Of a stretch of 64,000 bases of DNA, positions 35,533 through 47,690 are shown one piece after another (position 1 is the first letter of the stretch; each line of letters begins with the position of its first letter). The translations under genes and the position numbers were made by a program. This DNA is from Niebla homalea (taxonomy: Eukaryota; Ascomycota; Lecanoromycetes; Lecanorales; Ramalinaceae), in assembly GCA_019925105.1 (NCBI GenBank), contig JAHGAU010000016.1, forward strand, positions 434,001 to 498,000. Reading direction: 5' to 3'. The notes under the pieces were generated by a model that had not been told where the DNA came from, ran no database searches, and saw nothing but the letters and a program-made list of their open reading frames with translations.

Positions 35533-36838
35533 CTAGCCCCGCACTGGCTGATTCTCCTTTTCTTTCCTCCTCGAAAGCTGACTCTTCAGCGCCCCCAGCC
35601 ACTCTGCGAGGGCGTCCTCAGTCGGAGCACAGAAACGGTAACTCTTCTCCTCCGCAATGATCTGCATACAGAACTTCTTGCTCTTGGAGATCGGATCGAT
35701 CTCGACCGCGTCGATGATACCCGAGAGAGAAAGGATGAGAATTGCGGCATACTCCTCATCACTCTTATAAAAGGCAAGCTTCTTCGGCCGCAGCACCGCC
35801 CAGATGCGCTTCCACTGCCGCACTCCACCTTTGCTTTTCAGGAAGAGCAGGTAGCCATGCCAGATCACTTTTTCATCGTCTTGCTTCTCCAAGTGGAGGC
35901 CGCTCGCTTGGCTTGCGTTCCTTGCTGTGGACTTGCGTGGCTGTTCTTGTGTGATTGGCGCTGTGTATGGCGTCGAATGATGCTGGACTGGCTGCCTTTG
36001 TTTGCGATTCATGAAAGAGCCAAATGCTCCCTGTTGTTGCAAGGATTGGCTCTCAGGGGCGTCGGAGAGATCGGAGTAGGGACCCCAATCGTCCCCGGAA
36101 TAGTCAAGCGAGGGAGCTGATGGGCGGCAGAAGGTTGGAATTTTCACGCCATCGCGAGTTGTTGAGTGGCGCGAGGAGGTGACAATATCCATTGGCTCTG
36201 GGGATGAGGAGCCAATCCGCTCGTTCTCGGCTTCGGTGAAATCTTGCGCAAGCGGGCTGCCGAGGCGCAGTTCCTGCAAGTCTGCATCGATCCTTGCTTC
36301 TTGTTTGATGAGCTCGACCCATGCTTGAGCCTCTGCTGGGGATGGCGCTTGAAGGTGCCAGTTGCGGGAAGGTGAGTAGAGGCCAAAAAGATTGTGGCGC
36401 CTCCCTTTGGGATCCTTCAGATAGGCTACAGCCGTCAGGTCGGATAGAGAGATCTGCTTGAGCAGACGCTCTTCTGTCGAGTTTTTGTAGAGGGAGAGAA
36501 GGTTGGGGCGAAGCACGAGGTGAAAGGGCTTCCATTGCTAGACATTTGACATGAGCACGAGAATACTTCAAACTTTGGGAAAAGAGGTTAGCTACCTTTG
36601 TCTTTCTTGTCCGCTTCTGCACTTCACCGCTCTTGATGACTCTATCGAACGCGAAGCTTCCATTTTGATTGACAGGAGAGAAGGTATCCAGATTCAGATG
36701 GCCGTTGCGCTGCCCAGGGATGGTCTGGGGTACAGTGAGGGAAGGCGGCGGAAGGAGCTTGACCTCTGGGCCTTGGAGGATAGCGTCAGATCCAGTGGGC
36801 TGTTGCGACGAAGCATCTGAAGGAAGAAGATCTGTCAT
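35533..36838 (-). CDS. Protein with two PH domains, 415 aa
   Basis: Exons 36596-36838 and 35533-36537 (58-nt intron) give 415 residues. The first PH domain spans about 65-165 (VIKSGEVQKRTRKTKQWKPF, LRPNLLSLYKN, then WHLQAPSPAEAQAWVELI). The second spans about 300-400 (VIWHGYLLFLKSK, WKRIWAVLRPKKLAFYKSDE, CAPTEDALAEWLGALKSQL). Each ends with the C-terminal PH helix tryptophan. The linker is Ser/Pro/Gln-rich. PH domains bind phosphoinositides or small GTPases, so a membrane-associated signalling or trafficking role is likely. I know tandem-PH fungal proteins of this layout but cannot name an orthologue. Confidence 0.88.
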
Positions 36839-38452
36839 TTTGATATATGGAGGGTTGAGGAATGGTGGATTGGTGGGGTAAGCGTGATATTTGAAGGGGA
36901 ATCAGCTGGTTGTGTGATGAAGTCGGTGATCTTGGTGTCGTTTCCTTTGTGCTAACACGAGGTTTCGCGAGATTTGACACTTTTGTTCTGACATGATGGG
37001 AGAAGATGTTGCGAAAGTGGCTGAAAGCTACTGAAGGTTGTAGGGTTGGTGGTCCTGGATTTGCGGCGCAACCTTCTGGTACCTTTCTCCCCTGCAGACT
37101 TCAAGAGATGAAGAGGCAAAAGACCGGATCTCATGTGGATGATAGGCTGCAATGAAACAATGAGACCGAAGGACCTTATTCCTGGCCTTGCTGGCCAAGG
37201 GGTTGGGGTCTACGGAATAAAGCTTCAACCATCACGTGACATGTCTGTTTGTCAGAGCAAAAAGCGGGCTAAATTTCGTTTTGACGTCCTCAGCGCGCTG
37301 TGTTCTTCAAATATGTACTTGATATGGCTGAGCTGAGGAGTCCATGAAGCTCCGATGACGCTCGTATGCATTTATTGGAACGCATAACCTATGTTGGCAC
37401 GTAAAGAAGCGCCAATCATGCTGTACTGAGACACATCAGACATTAACACGGTGTGCGCTTTTGGTGGCAGTGATGTTTAGCTGCCTCACCTGTACTATTG
37501 ATCAACAAGGGGCGCCTAGACTCAAGCCAGCATCTGACGCCCAAGAAAGCCGAAGAGCTGCAGTCTAAACTTGTGTCAGATAAGCTCAAATCGGAGCCCA
37601 CCGAAGGAGGTCACTCAACGTATTCCAGCCTCACCAATCGACTCTCTGGAGGTGGCCGTGCCGGTTGCCAGTGACGGACGTGATTGAGCATAAAGCGCGG
37701 TTATTTACCGTGGCAGTGACAACGCTGCTGTATCATTCGAAGTTTCCCAAACGGTTCACAAGGTTCCTAACGCACACCGAACTCTTTGCAGTGCAACTCA
37801 AAACGGTCTCCTTACACCAGCAGATCACGAGATCAATAGCCGACGCGGTGTGGTGTGGCTGTCAGTCCCGCAGCAGGGCACATTGACAGACCAACAGGGT
37901 GTGCCCAGCCCACGCCAAACAGATCTACTGGATACCGTAGGTACTCGATTGTACAGGTGTACACCGTGTGACACATTCAATATGTATTTTTCCCCGTGTT
38001 TTTCTTGGTAATCATCAGTGTCCATCCAGTGGTAGCAGTGGGCCCGCAAAAGGACATGGCTATTGTGCGCAAGCTCAGCATCATCTTTGCATACATTTTA
38101 AGCGATTCTACAGAATTGGGCGACGGGCCTGTTGGCTTCTCTAGCCTTCTGTGGTTAATTCTGTCATTCTCCAAGTAAGTGCGCAATCGTCTAATGTGTC
38201 GGCCAGCCTCATACAGTGGTTTGCCTTGCTCGTGCACCACGTGGGTTGGGGCCCCGTCACTGCAAGAAATAAATCCAGGACTGACGCAACACCGACCTTG
38301 GAAGCTACAGAAGCAATATCGTCAATCTTTTAGAGCTTTCCACAACCATTTCCTCTTATTTCAGGGAATATATGCTTCTGCTCGTCCATACTTCCGTCTT
38401 TGGGAACATTTGCTTTGTCTATAATATACTGTCTTCCAGTTTTTCGAAAATC
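36839..38452. other. Divergent upstream region PH-protein / Zn2Cys6 regulator
   Basis: 1.6 kb between divergent starts with no supported gene. Open frames of 60-87 codons are motif-free. A long upstream region is common for fungal regulator genes, and uORFs may be present, but nothing specific can be named. Confidence 0.5.
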
Positions 38453-41172
38453 ATGCAGTCCAACTATGCCCGCACTTCAGCCTCGTCGGAACCATTGTAC
38501 AGCGTCGATCCTTCTCAAGTTCATCTTCCTTCTGATATGAACAACCAAGAGTCTGCCACGAGCATTGGCGATGGTGATGATATCTTGGCAGCGACTCAGG
38601 CTCAGCATTACGCAGTGCCTATCGGTGATTTGTCTGTCAAGCTTCCTGCTTTTGCCCTGCAATGCATTACTGACTCATCTGTAGTGAGACACAATTCCCC
38701 CAAACGCAATACAACGATGCTCCCTGGGACCCTCTTCCCGTCCAAAGGGAGCAATCCCATGCTGCGAATTCATTGCCGAATGCTTATTCGTCAAGCCAAC
38801 CAATTCCGTCCGATCACCAAAACACGGCGGATCCTTGGAGACGATCAATCCCTGACTTCGACTTCAACCTCTTTTACAGCAGCCAGCCAAGGTCGGATGG
38901 CTCCCACTTGCTGAGCAACTATGATTATTCAAGAGGGGCCTTTAGTGATGGCATGGGAACATCTCCACACAACTTCGCGCCTCATCTGCTTGAGAGCTCA
39001 TACACTGGTTCTACTGCTGCAAGTGAGACAGAGATGCTTTTCGAAGGGGAAAGCTTTCATCAGCAACCTGATGACGTCCATCTGCTTTTTTCAGGAAATC
39101 AAAATGCTGAAGCCGGCATAAACGTTGATTCAGACATGGAGGGAATTGAGGCTTTCAATGCCTCGATGTCAGAAGCACCCTCATCCACTTATCCAGCCTC
39201 TGCTGTACCCTTGGCCAGTTACCCTGATTTTCCACTCGCGCCATATGATATTGGGATCGGGGACCACTTGCTCTCTCAACCATACAGCTACCCCGGAAAT
39301 CCTCCCACGGGAAGCCTTCCAAATAGCACCCCCAATCAGCCATTCAACGCCACCAATACAGGCAGGAATGTTCCTACATTCAGCTTTTCTTCAGATGCAA
39401 GTATCTCATTGTCACAACAGTCAACGAACATTGCGGATCGGAGATCGAGTAACCGGCATGAAGGCGACATCGCAGGTTCTTATCCGCCCACGGCACACCA
39501 TTACCCTGCACAGCACTCCTGTCTCGATCGTCGATTGAAAGACGAAACGAGATCTCGTCCACGGTCCTTCACACTGCCGCAGCAAACTTTGATTGCCCCA
39601 GCCTCACGCATCGGTGGAAGAAGACGGCGCAGCTCGAACTCCGGCAGCAATCTCAATAGTCGCGGCAGAATTCTTGAAGCTATTGACGAAGGTGGGGAGG
39701 CGAGCGCATCTGATGCAATCGCACTGTTTGAAGGCGAGGACCCTTCGGCTTCTGCACAGGCCATGGCACTTACTGGCTCTGGACGGCCAAAGAGATACAG
39801 GCCTCTGCCGGAAGATGTTCGACGCCAAACGGGGGAGAGGCGAAAAGATAAAAAAATCTGTATTCCCTGCAAGATGGCAAGGGTATCGGTAAGCAGAACA
39901 GCCTTCGATCATGCGTAGCTTTACTAACATTCGAGGCAAGTGTGATAAACGTGATGAGGATACTCCGTGTGAAAGATGCTCCAAAAGTCGGAGGGCTTTG
40001 GTCTGCGTGCCTGCCGAATGGTATGTCCTGATACGATGAAGCCAAGGCCTTCGAATCAATTAGTGGTACTGATCTGAAGAGCCTTCAGGAGCAAACATAT
40101 TCTCAATGCTACCTGCGATAGCCTATGTACGTGACTTTCGTACCCTTCTAGACTTCCCCACTGATGGCTATACAAGTTCATCGAACAATTATATACAAGA
40201 ATCCCTCAACGGGTATGCCAGTAACAAAGATCCTGCAGCCTACTTTCAAACTCCACAACATGCTAAGCACGCTCCACAAGCTCTGCGACAGCTTCATGAT
40301 TCGTGTCCGGCATGTCTCTTCTTTCACTTACCTCCTGAACTTGGATACGTGCTACGGTCTGTTGTCGTCCTTGAAGAAGCACGAGTTCGAACTCAAGGAC
40401 ATCTTCCATGGTGAGAAGCCGGTCGAGATAGCCCAAAGTTGGGCAAAGGCTGCGGTTGAGTCGGAAGCAAGTACTACTGAGGCAGTGAGTGCTTCACTCG
40501 AATCCCTACCATCACGAAGAGGTATTGAATGTTGTTCAGGAGCGTCTGTCCTCTTGTATGCTTATGCCAGGAATGGCCGACTTCGAGCTCGTACCGCGGA
40601 GGACCGCCAATCTGCCCCGGTGGGCTCACGAAGACTTCCACATGTTCGCGGCCAACTTAAATCGCATCCCTCTCAGAGCATTTGAAATCTTGGGTCACAG
40701 CGCGCTTCAAAAGGCTTGTAACAGTCTCTTCCAGACCTCTCCAAAGATGCAACAACCAGAGATTGCGGAGCTGGGACGAAACTTGGGGAAAGTCGTCTGC
40801 TCACAACGGCTTCGGCAGGCTTGGTCGCTGATGCACGAGTCTCCGCTTTCCTATGAGGGGCAGAGATCCTCCGCTGATCTGGAAAGGCTAATACGTGTCA
40901 TATGTAGCCTTTACTTTTGGTACATACGGGTCCAGAAGAAATTCGACCGCAAAGTGGATCTCGCGCACAATAGCGAGCAGAACTTTTTTGAGATCAACGG
41001 CAGAAAGGTAGCCGATCCACTGCCGGTGATCGAAAGCAAGGAGCAATACGATGTCTGGTGCAAAGAAGGTCAAGTGGTTCTTCTGGACGCTGGCCTTGGT
41101 GGTCAGGCTCCATTCTTCAAAACATATATGCCATCGCTGTCCCGCCCCACGCAGCATCTCGGCATGCACTGA
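38453..41172 (+). CDS. Zn2Cys6 transcription factor with a central zinc cluster
   Basis: The proposed exons are 38453-38635, 38689-39888, 39941-40020, 40089-40126, 40177-40484 and 40522-41172 (819 residues). The binuclear zinc cluster reads CIPCKMARVSCDKRDEDTPC and continues ERCSKSRRALVC. All six cysteines have normal spacing, and the cluster is assembled across a 52-nt intron with a TACTAAC branch site. It lies near residues 450-480, not at the N-terminus. The first 440 residues are Ser/Pro/Asn/Gln-rich. The C-terminal half is ordered: FTYLLNLDTCYGLLSSLKK, then ADFELVPRRTANLPRWAHED, IRVICSLYFWYIRVQKKFDR and DPLPVIESKEQYDVWCKE. The join of exon 1 to 2 and the small exon 40089-40126 are uncertain. 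An alternative path, with frame 40106-40230 coding, uses a weak GTCCTG donor. The target genes are unknown. Confidence 0.82.
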
Positions 41173-41902
41173 GCCTTTCTCTCATTTCGCTACATCCCTA
41201 CGATACTAGCTTCCATTCTCTCACTTGCCCTGGTAAGTCCTTTTCCCATATATGGGCTTTGTCTTTCTACCGGAGTACCTTTCTGGACCACGTTCCTAAT
41301 GTAATTTGGTACGCCAGAGAACCCAGACTCGGGCACGAAGCTCCCTCCTTTCGATCGGCCACTGAGCTCTGGCAATTTCCCTTCGGGCCAACAGCAGCTC
41401 TAGGAGATTGTGAAGCATACACCATAGAGTCGACAGTATCATCACGACATCACGAGACGATCAAGCAGATCATGAGAACAGAAATAGACGCGCAAGCCAG
41501 CTGTAATAACAACATCATCGCCACAGACATGGAGACTTTGGAAATTATTATCTGGTCATCATATACACACTGTTTCCGACAATTTGGGTTGGTCTACTTT
41601 TGCATTCTCGTTTCTTTGGTTGTATTATCTGGACGGGTTTGCTTGTGTTTTCCTCAAAGATCTTTCTTTTCTTTTGTATACTTCTATTATGATGATGACA
41701 TGATGAACGAATATGTGTATGAAGGGATATCTTATGCCGTTCTTCTCCTAGATTTGTTGTCATAGCATCATCGTTTTAGCGTTACGTACGGCATTCAGCT
41801 GAAGAATTTGGGGGTGGGGGTTTATTGCAGCATTAACGCATCTGTGCATCATGAACCCCTATTACTGTATCTATTCAATGAATATGGAATCAATGTGATT
41901 AC
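41173..41902. other. Convergent 3' region Zn2Cys6 gene / EFL1
   Basis: A 730-bp tail-to-tail spacer. A 235-codon frame (41058-41765) overlaps the upstream coding end in another frame and has no protein-like features. Confidence 0.5.
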
Positions 41903-44900
41903 CTATCTCTTCAGCGTCTTCTGCTTCTCCCCCTCCTTCACCACCCTCTCCCCCTTGACCACCAGCCCCTTCCGCCTCCTCACCCCATCCATCAACAGCT
42001 TGCTCCACCTCTCGCGATCGCCCAGCGTCCCAAAATCCTCCAACTCCTCCTCCGTCTGCGGCACCCAGAAGGGATCCTCGTCCAGCACCTCGAACCCGTG
42101 GAACAGCAGCTGCGGCTGCGCGGCCCCGCTCGTCGACTTGAGCAGCTCGCTCGCGATGTGGAAACTCGTCGTCATGGGCAGCAGCGCGGTGATGCTGTAG
42201 AAGGGCGTGCCTTCCTTCATGGCCTCGGCGGAAATGATGGCGTGCAGGCGGGAGAGCGTGCTGTAGGTGCGGCCCAGCACCTCGGTGGTGCATTGGATCT
42301 CGCACGAGTAGTAGGCCAGCATGAGCCGGGGGGACCAGTCGTGGAAGCCGCTGTGGATGGCGGCCTGGGTGGTCTTGATGACTTCGCCCGTCAGGCGGCC
42401 AATCTGATCCGGTGTAATCGATGCGCCGTCCGAGGCTGGGTTGGGATGGATGTCGATGGCTTCGAGGAAGACGGCGATACCTTGGACGGGCTCGTGGCAT
42501 AGTGGGCCTTGTTTGGTGGCGAGCTGGAAGGCGTAGGAGATCTTGTCGGAGAAGTCCTGTAGGTTCAGGTTTTGCGATCTGGTGGTTTCGGGCTGTTGTT
42601 CTTGGAGCGGTGAACTCTCAACGTCGATATCGTGGAGGCTGTTGCGAATGCCAGTCAGCTCAACACGGCTTGTTATATAAGAGGAGGTTGACCCACAAAT
42701 TCTGGCAGACCCCTTTCTCGGTCGCATCAATCAAAATATTAGGTCCATTCCGTCTTGGACCAAATGCTGTGATCTTATCAGCCGCATTTGCCCAAATACC
42801 TTCATGATCACTGGCTTCCGAAAATTCGGATCGAAGCTTCTCGCGGAAATCCAGGACGCTGGTAAGGTTTCCACCTTGCGCGGAGTCTGTTTGCGGTACA
42901 TCCATTCCTTCGCGCCCATCAACTTCCTCCAATATCTGCTCAGCCATATGCTGTAGATTTTCTTTGGCTTTCCTTTCGGCTTCCAGGAGTCGTATCAGAG
43001 CCGCATTCTTCTCCAGGAAGTTGGTGATGTGTGAAGGCAGTGGCCTTACTTGTAAGCGTATGCTCACTTGTCTTGAAGTGGTAATTCCAACCGCTGTACC
43101 TCGAGGCAAGTCCTTGTTCTTCGCAACCGCCATCTCTGACGTGCTCACGATGGTCTCTCGGTAGGGCACAATGGGCTCTCCAGCTTGTATATCACACTTG
43201 GCAAATTTCTCTCGAAGGTCTTTAAGACATCGCTCAAGATGAAGCTCTCCTGCTGTCAGGATGACATGCTCCCCGCTCTCTAGCACCTCATACTCAGCAC
43301 AGGGGTCGCTTTGCTCCAGCAGCTTCATCCCTCGAATCATCTTGTCCAAGTCCCTGGGATCGACGGGCTCTATCGCTACCCGCACGATAGGTCGATTACC
43401 CATGCTCATCCCTCCTAGATTGACAGATCCCTCAAGCTGACTGCAGAGCGTTCCTGATTTCAAGACATGACCCTCCAATCCAGCAATACCGCACACGACG
43501 CCAGCGGGTACGGACGTCAAAGCCTCCAGGCCCCGGCCCATGAGCAGGTACAGTCCTGTTACGGTAACCTTTTGAGGTTCCGGAGATGCGTGAGGGTTCA
43601 TGGGAGTAAATTTAGGATTGAGGACGTAAATCTCATCTCCGACGGTCAAAACTCCTGAGTAGACACGGGCGAATCCAATGAGCCGCTGGGCATCTACTTC
43701 CTCCTCTCTATCGGCGGGAGACTCGTCAAGTTCAGCGCTATCAAGAGCCTCTGTGATGCCGTTCAACTCTGACGAATTTGCCTGTTCAGAGATAGCTTGG
43801 GCTCGCTCGAATTCAGCTCGCTTTTTCCTGGCTAAATCTCGAGCTTCTTCACCTGTCAGCGAGCCCCCTTCTTTACGCTTATTTTCAGGCATTTCCCTCG
43901 ACGGCACTGATATCATCTTACTGACGAAGGCGACGAAAGGGTCTTTTGTGGATGTTTTGAACTCAACCATTGCTCCTCGTACGGTGGGGTCAATATGGAG
44001 TGAACCTGGGGAAGCGCTGAGCAAGGTTGGCAATCGCATGGCTTGAGCGGCAGGTGGTGCTGGTATGGATTCAACGGTTGAGACTAGGATGGCCGTCGAT
44101 AGTGGTAACCATGAAGAGAATACGGTAGTCATGGTCGCGCGTGTATCCTTTGAGCGGAGCACATGCGGTGGTATCCTGAGATTTAGAGAAGTGGTTATTT
44201 TCTCGGTCAGGGCAGGGTCTCCTTTTCCATTGTTGCCACATGTAGTAGCATTGTAGACGGCCCAGATATTGTCAAGGACGAGTTGAACGAACATAGGCTT
44301 CAGCGCTCGTCCTTTCAGATGTTTGGATGCTAAGACCCGCTTCGTCTTCGGTTCAAGATAGAAGTCTCCCCAAAGCACTTTCTCAAGTACTGAACGCTTG
44401 ATACCCAACTTCCTCTCGTACAGCACTGCAAATTGCCTTACGGTGAAAGCCCACCCGTCTGTGGCACTGCTAAAGATGACATTGTTCTTCTCGGGCGTAA
44501 AGTAGAGGTCCTCGTCATCCTTTTCTTCGAATTCTCCGGCTGTGCCATTTGTCACTGTACTGTCAAGCTCGGCCATGGCAGCCTTCCGTTCGGCTGCCGC
44601 ATTGACTTTGCGATCTACCTTTTCTCTCCATTGAAGATCTTCTTCCATACGCTCCCCTTGGAAGAAAGATCCTATGACGGCATTGACCTGCTCTAGCAGC
44701 TGCGAAAGATGTGTATAAGCCTCAGCGGCGCTCATACGAAGCTCAACGATCAAGCGGTCAATCTTGTTGATCACGAGCAGAGGTTTCAGCCGCTCCGTCC
44801 ATGTCTGGCGTAGGACGGTCACTGTTTGGCTACAGACACCCTCCACGGCATCGACAAGGACCAAGGCACCATCACATAGTCTCGATGCAGTAGATACTTC

Positions 44901-45349
44901 GCTGCTGAAGTCGATGTGACCCGGAGAATCAATTAGATTGATGAGATATTCTTTCTGCTCAGGAAGAGCCTCAGGAGAAGCACGACGGAGCATTGAAAAA
45001 TATAATGAGATAGCTGAGGATTCCATCGTTATCCCCCGCAGCTGTTCATCTGGGCGAGAGTCCAGGTAGCGGATCTTGCCCGCCAATTTAGGAGAGATAA
45101 TGCCATTCGTGGCAATCAGGCAGTCCGTCAGAGAGGTTTTCCCATGATCCTACCTACCATTATTCCAGCATTCTTGACCACATCCATGGACTTACATACG
45201 ACATGAGCAAGAATACAAATCTGTCCGTCTCACCACGTAAGCAAGCTTCCTGCATCCACATTGCAGCTCAAAAAACCGTCACTCACATTCCTGATTTCAT
45301 CCGCCTTTTGCTGAAGAGCAACTAGTTTTTCTGGATCTACAAGAGGCAT
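41903..45349 (-). CDS. RIA1: EFL1/Ria1, EF-2-like GTPase for 60S maturation
   Basis: Four exons (45287-45349, 45200-45220, 42697-45149, 41903-42638) give 1090 residues, the normal EFL1 length. With Sdo1 it releases Tif6 from pre-60S subunits in the cytoplasm. The G1 loop AHVDHGKTSL is assembled from the 21-nt exon 2 and exon 3. Then come the switch I region RGITMESSAI, G3 LIDSPGHIDFSSEVSTASRL and G4 NKID. The large insertion typical of EFL1 within the G-domain/domain II region is present (about residues 180-250 and 430-490). Domains III-V carry LEPVDPRDLDKMIRG-like and GELHLERCLKDLREKFA motifs. The last exon starts in GVCQNFLHD and ends in a basic, Lys-rich tail. The 7-codon exon makes the N-terminus easy to mis-annotate. 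Confidence 0.94.
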
Positions 45350-45885
45350 TGCGTTTGCCGTAGCACATGTTGGTGCAACAAGAACAATTTACTGAAGTTC
45401 TCACGTCAAAGCAATGAATTGCGGGATGGAAATTGAGTTGTGTTACGTGGAAAGTGTGTAGGAGTCAGAGGCTTTATAAAATTGGCAACAGATGTGACAT
45501 CTTCTGGCCTTGAGGTGGCGAAATCTACCATTACCGACACACTGGACATGAGTCATTCTAATGGCGGCGACACAAACAGCTTATGACATGGCGCATTGTT
45601 AATATATGATTTCCTTTGATCCATCGAAGCAACTATACACATTTTTGAGAAGGTAGCGCCCCCATTGACACGGAAACCCCTATGCCTACAGAACCCCATC
45701 CCCTTATGCTGTTTGACCCGTACCTTGGTGGTGGAGTGGAGCCTGCGCCGCTATTGCGCTTGGATATAATAGGAACAATTTTGATACAGGAGGTAGATTT
45801 AGAGATTGTTTGTCAATATGGTCGCTCGATTTTCTGTCATTGCACGCTCATGGCCGGATTGCGAGGAGATGACACTGGAGATCTT
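45350..45885. other. EFL1 promoter and TUF1 3' region
   Basis: A 536-bp spacer between two minus-strand genes. No gene is seen. Confidence 0.5.
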
Positions 45886-47451
45886 TCACAGTATTCTTGT
45901 CACAAGTCCAGTTGCAACCTATAGGAAGAGCTCCGCATCAGCCCAAAACGTCCTTGTTCCGGAGCTTCGATGCCCGTTACGACGTAAGAGCGAGTTCACT
46001 TACAGTTCGACCACCCTCCCGCACATTGAACCTTTGGCCACTTTCGAGCGCGAGTGGGTTATAGATCTCACACATCATCTCTACGTTGTCACCAGGCAAC
46101 ACCATCTTGCTCTTGTCCGCGGTGCCTTCCGGCCATAAGAACTCTGCTGCCACATCTGCACGTATGCATCAGTATACTGTAGCAGGAGAGCATCTAAGAT
46201 AGGACTCACCAGCTGTACGTAGGAAGATTTGTGGTCGGTAACTCTCATGGAAGCCGGTATGCCGCCCCCCTTCCTCCTTGGTCAAGACGTAGAGAGAGCA
46301 TAGGAATCTCTTGTGTGCTTTTGTTGAGCCTGGTTTTGCCACCACCATTCCCCTTCGCACATCTTCCCGCTTCACTCCGCGTAAAAGTAAGCCAGAATTG
46401 TCCCCCGCTCGTGATTCGTCACACGACTTCTTGAAGGTCTCAATGTCGGTCACTTTGGTTTTGACTGGTAGCTCGCCACCCTTACCAACCAGTTCCACAT
46501 CCGCGTCTCTTTTCAATGTACCACGTTCCACCCGTCCTGAAGCTACGGTTCCTCGTCCTGGGATAGAGAAGACATCTTCCACCGCCATAAGAAACGGCTT
46601 TTCCGTGTCGCGTTGTGGAGTCGGGATCCACTCATCAACGGCCTTCAATAATGCATCAATCTTTTGAACACCGATCTCAGGCTTTTTGCCGTCCAGAGCG
46701 CAGAGTGCAGAGCCAAGAATGATGGGGGTCTCGTCTCCCTCAAACCCATAGTGCGACAGTAGTTCCCTCATCTCCATCTCGACGAGCTCCAACATTTCCG
46801 GGTCTTCAACAGCATCGACTTTGTTCACGAAGACGACGATCTTCTGAACACCCACTTGTCGAGCCAGTAGCAGATGCTCTCGGGTCTGTGGCCTACTCCT
46901 TGTCAATTGCTTCGTCCCCCGAAGGAATTCTTCATAAGCTCACATTTGCCCATCAGATGCTGCTACAACGATGACAGCGCCGTCCATGCTCGAAGCTCCT
47001 GTGATCATGTTCTTGACGTAATCGGCATGACCTGGACAGTCCACATGGGAGTAGTGTCGACTGTCGGTTGCATATTCGATATGGGCAGACGAGATGGTAA
47101 TTCCACGTTTTCGTTCCTCGGGAGCTTTGTCGATGGCACCGTACTCGAGAAAGCTTGCAAAACCCTTTTCCGCTTGTCTTTTGGTGATTGCAGCTGTCAA
47201 GGTCGTCTTGCCGTGATCGACATGCCCAATCGTGCCTTTTGAGGTTTAGTCCAGAGCACCAATTGTACATGGTCTTCAAACATACCAATATTCACATGAG
47301 GCTTCGACCTTTCAAACACAGTAGCCAGCCCCCTAAGGCTCTGTGAATCCTTTCCTAGGACATGATGGACAGGGTTGACGCCCCTTTGCCGCCGCAGAGC
47401 AAACCTCGTGCTTTGTATTAGCGGTGCTGCAGACCGCGAAAAGACCGGCAT
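45886..47451 (-). CDS. TUF1: Mitochondrial elongation factor Tu
   Basis: Five exons (47286-47451, 46944-47235, 46210-46892, 46004-46155, 45886-45918) give 441 residues with all phases matching. EF-Tu delivers aminoacyl-tRNA to the mitochondrial ribosome. The presequence is about 45 residues, Arg-rich ([20 protein letters not shown]). G1 is [10 protein letters not shown], followed by [12 protein letters not shown]3 [20 protein letters not shown] and G4 NKVD. Domain II has [16 protein letters not shown], and domain III ends [14 protein letters not shown] from an 11-codon last exon. The gene is head to head with mitochondrial IF-3 (239 bp apart). Confidence 0.96.
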
Positions 47452-47690
47452 CCTGCCTAGTTAAGGAATGAGGGAGGAGGATCACTGACAGAGTAGAAGC
47501 TGCTGGCTGATACTGTCGACCTATTTCAGACTTTGAGTAACATTTCCTTGGATCCTCCAACGGAATTTTAGCGCGCGGACAAAATTTTGGCTTCAGCCGA
47601 GGCGTGTTGACGTCGAATTGGACATTTGCTTCTTTTGCTTACAATCCTCCTACCTACAGCCCCATTCGCCGAGCCTTTCGCGATGATGAT
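47452..47690. promoter_or_regulatory. Bidirectional promoter TUF1 / mtIF3
   Basis: 239 bp between the divergent start codons of two mitochondrial translation factors. A TTGACGTCG sequence (47608-47616) resembles a half-perfect CRE. A GC-rich patch AGCGCGCGGAC lies near 47570-47580. Confidence 0.6.

Noticed and set aside
40106..40414. Frame reading DFRTLLDFPTDGYTSSSNNY as an exon of the Zn2Cys6 gene
   Set aside because: It looks protein-like but can be reached only through a weak GTCCTG donor, and it leaves the conserved downstream frame unless a further intron is invoked. The chosen path uses GTATGT and GTACGT donors and stays in phase. Not fully excluded.
41058..41765. 235-codon + strand frame after the Zn2Cys6 gene
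   Set aside because: It begins inside the other reading frame of the upstream gene and then runs through AT-rich 3' DNA with random composition.
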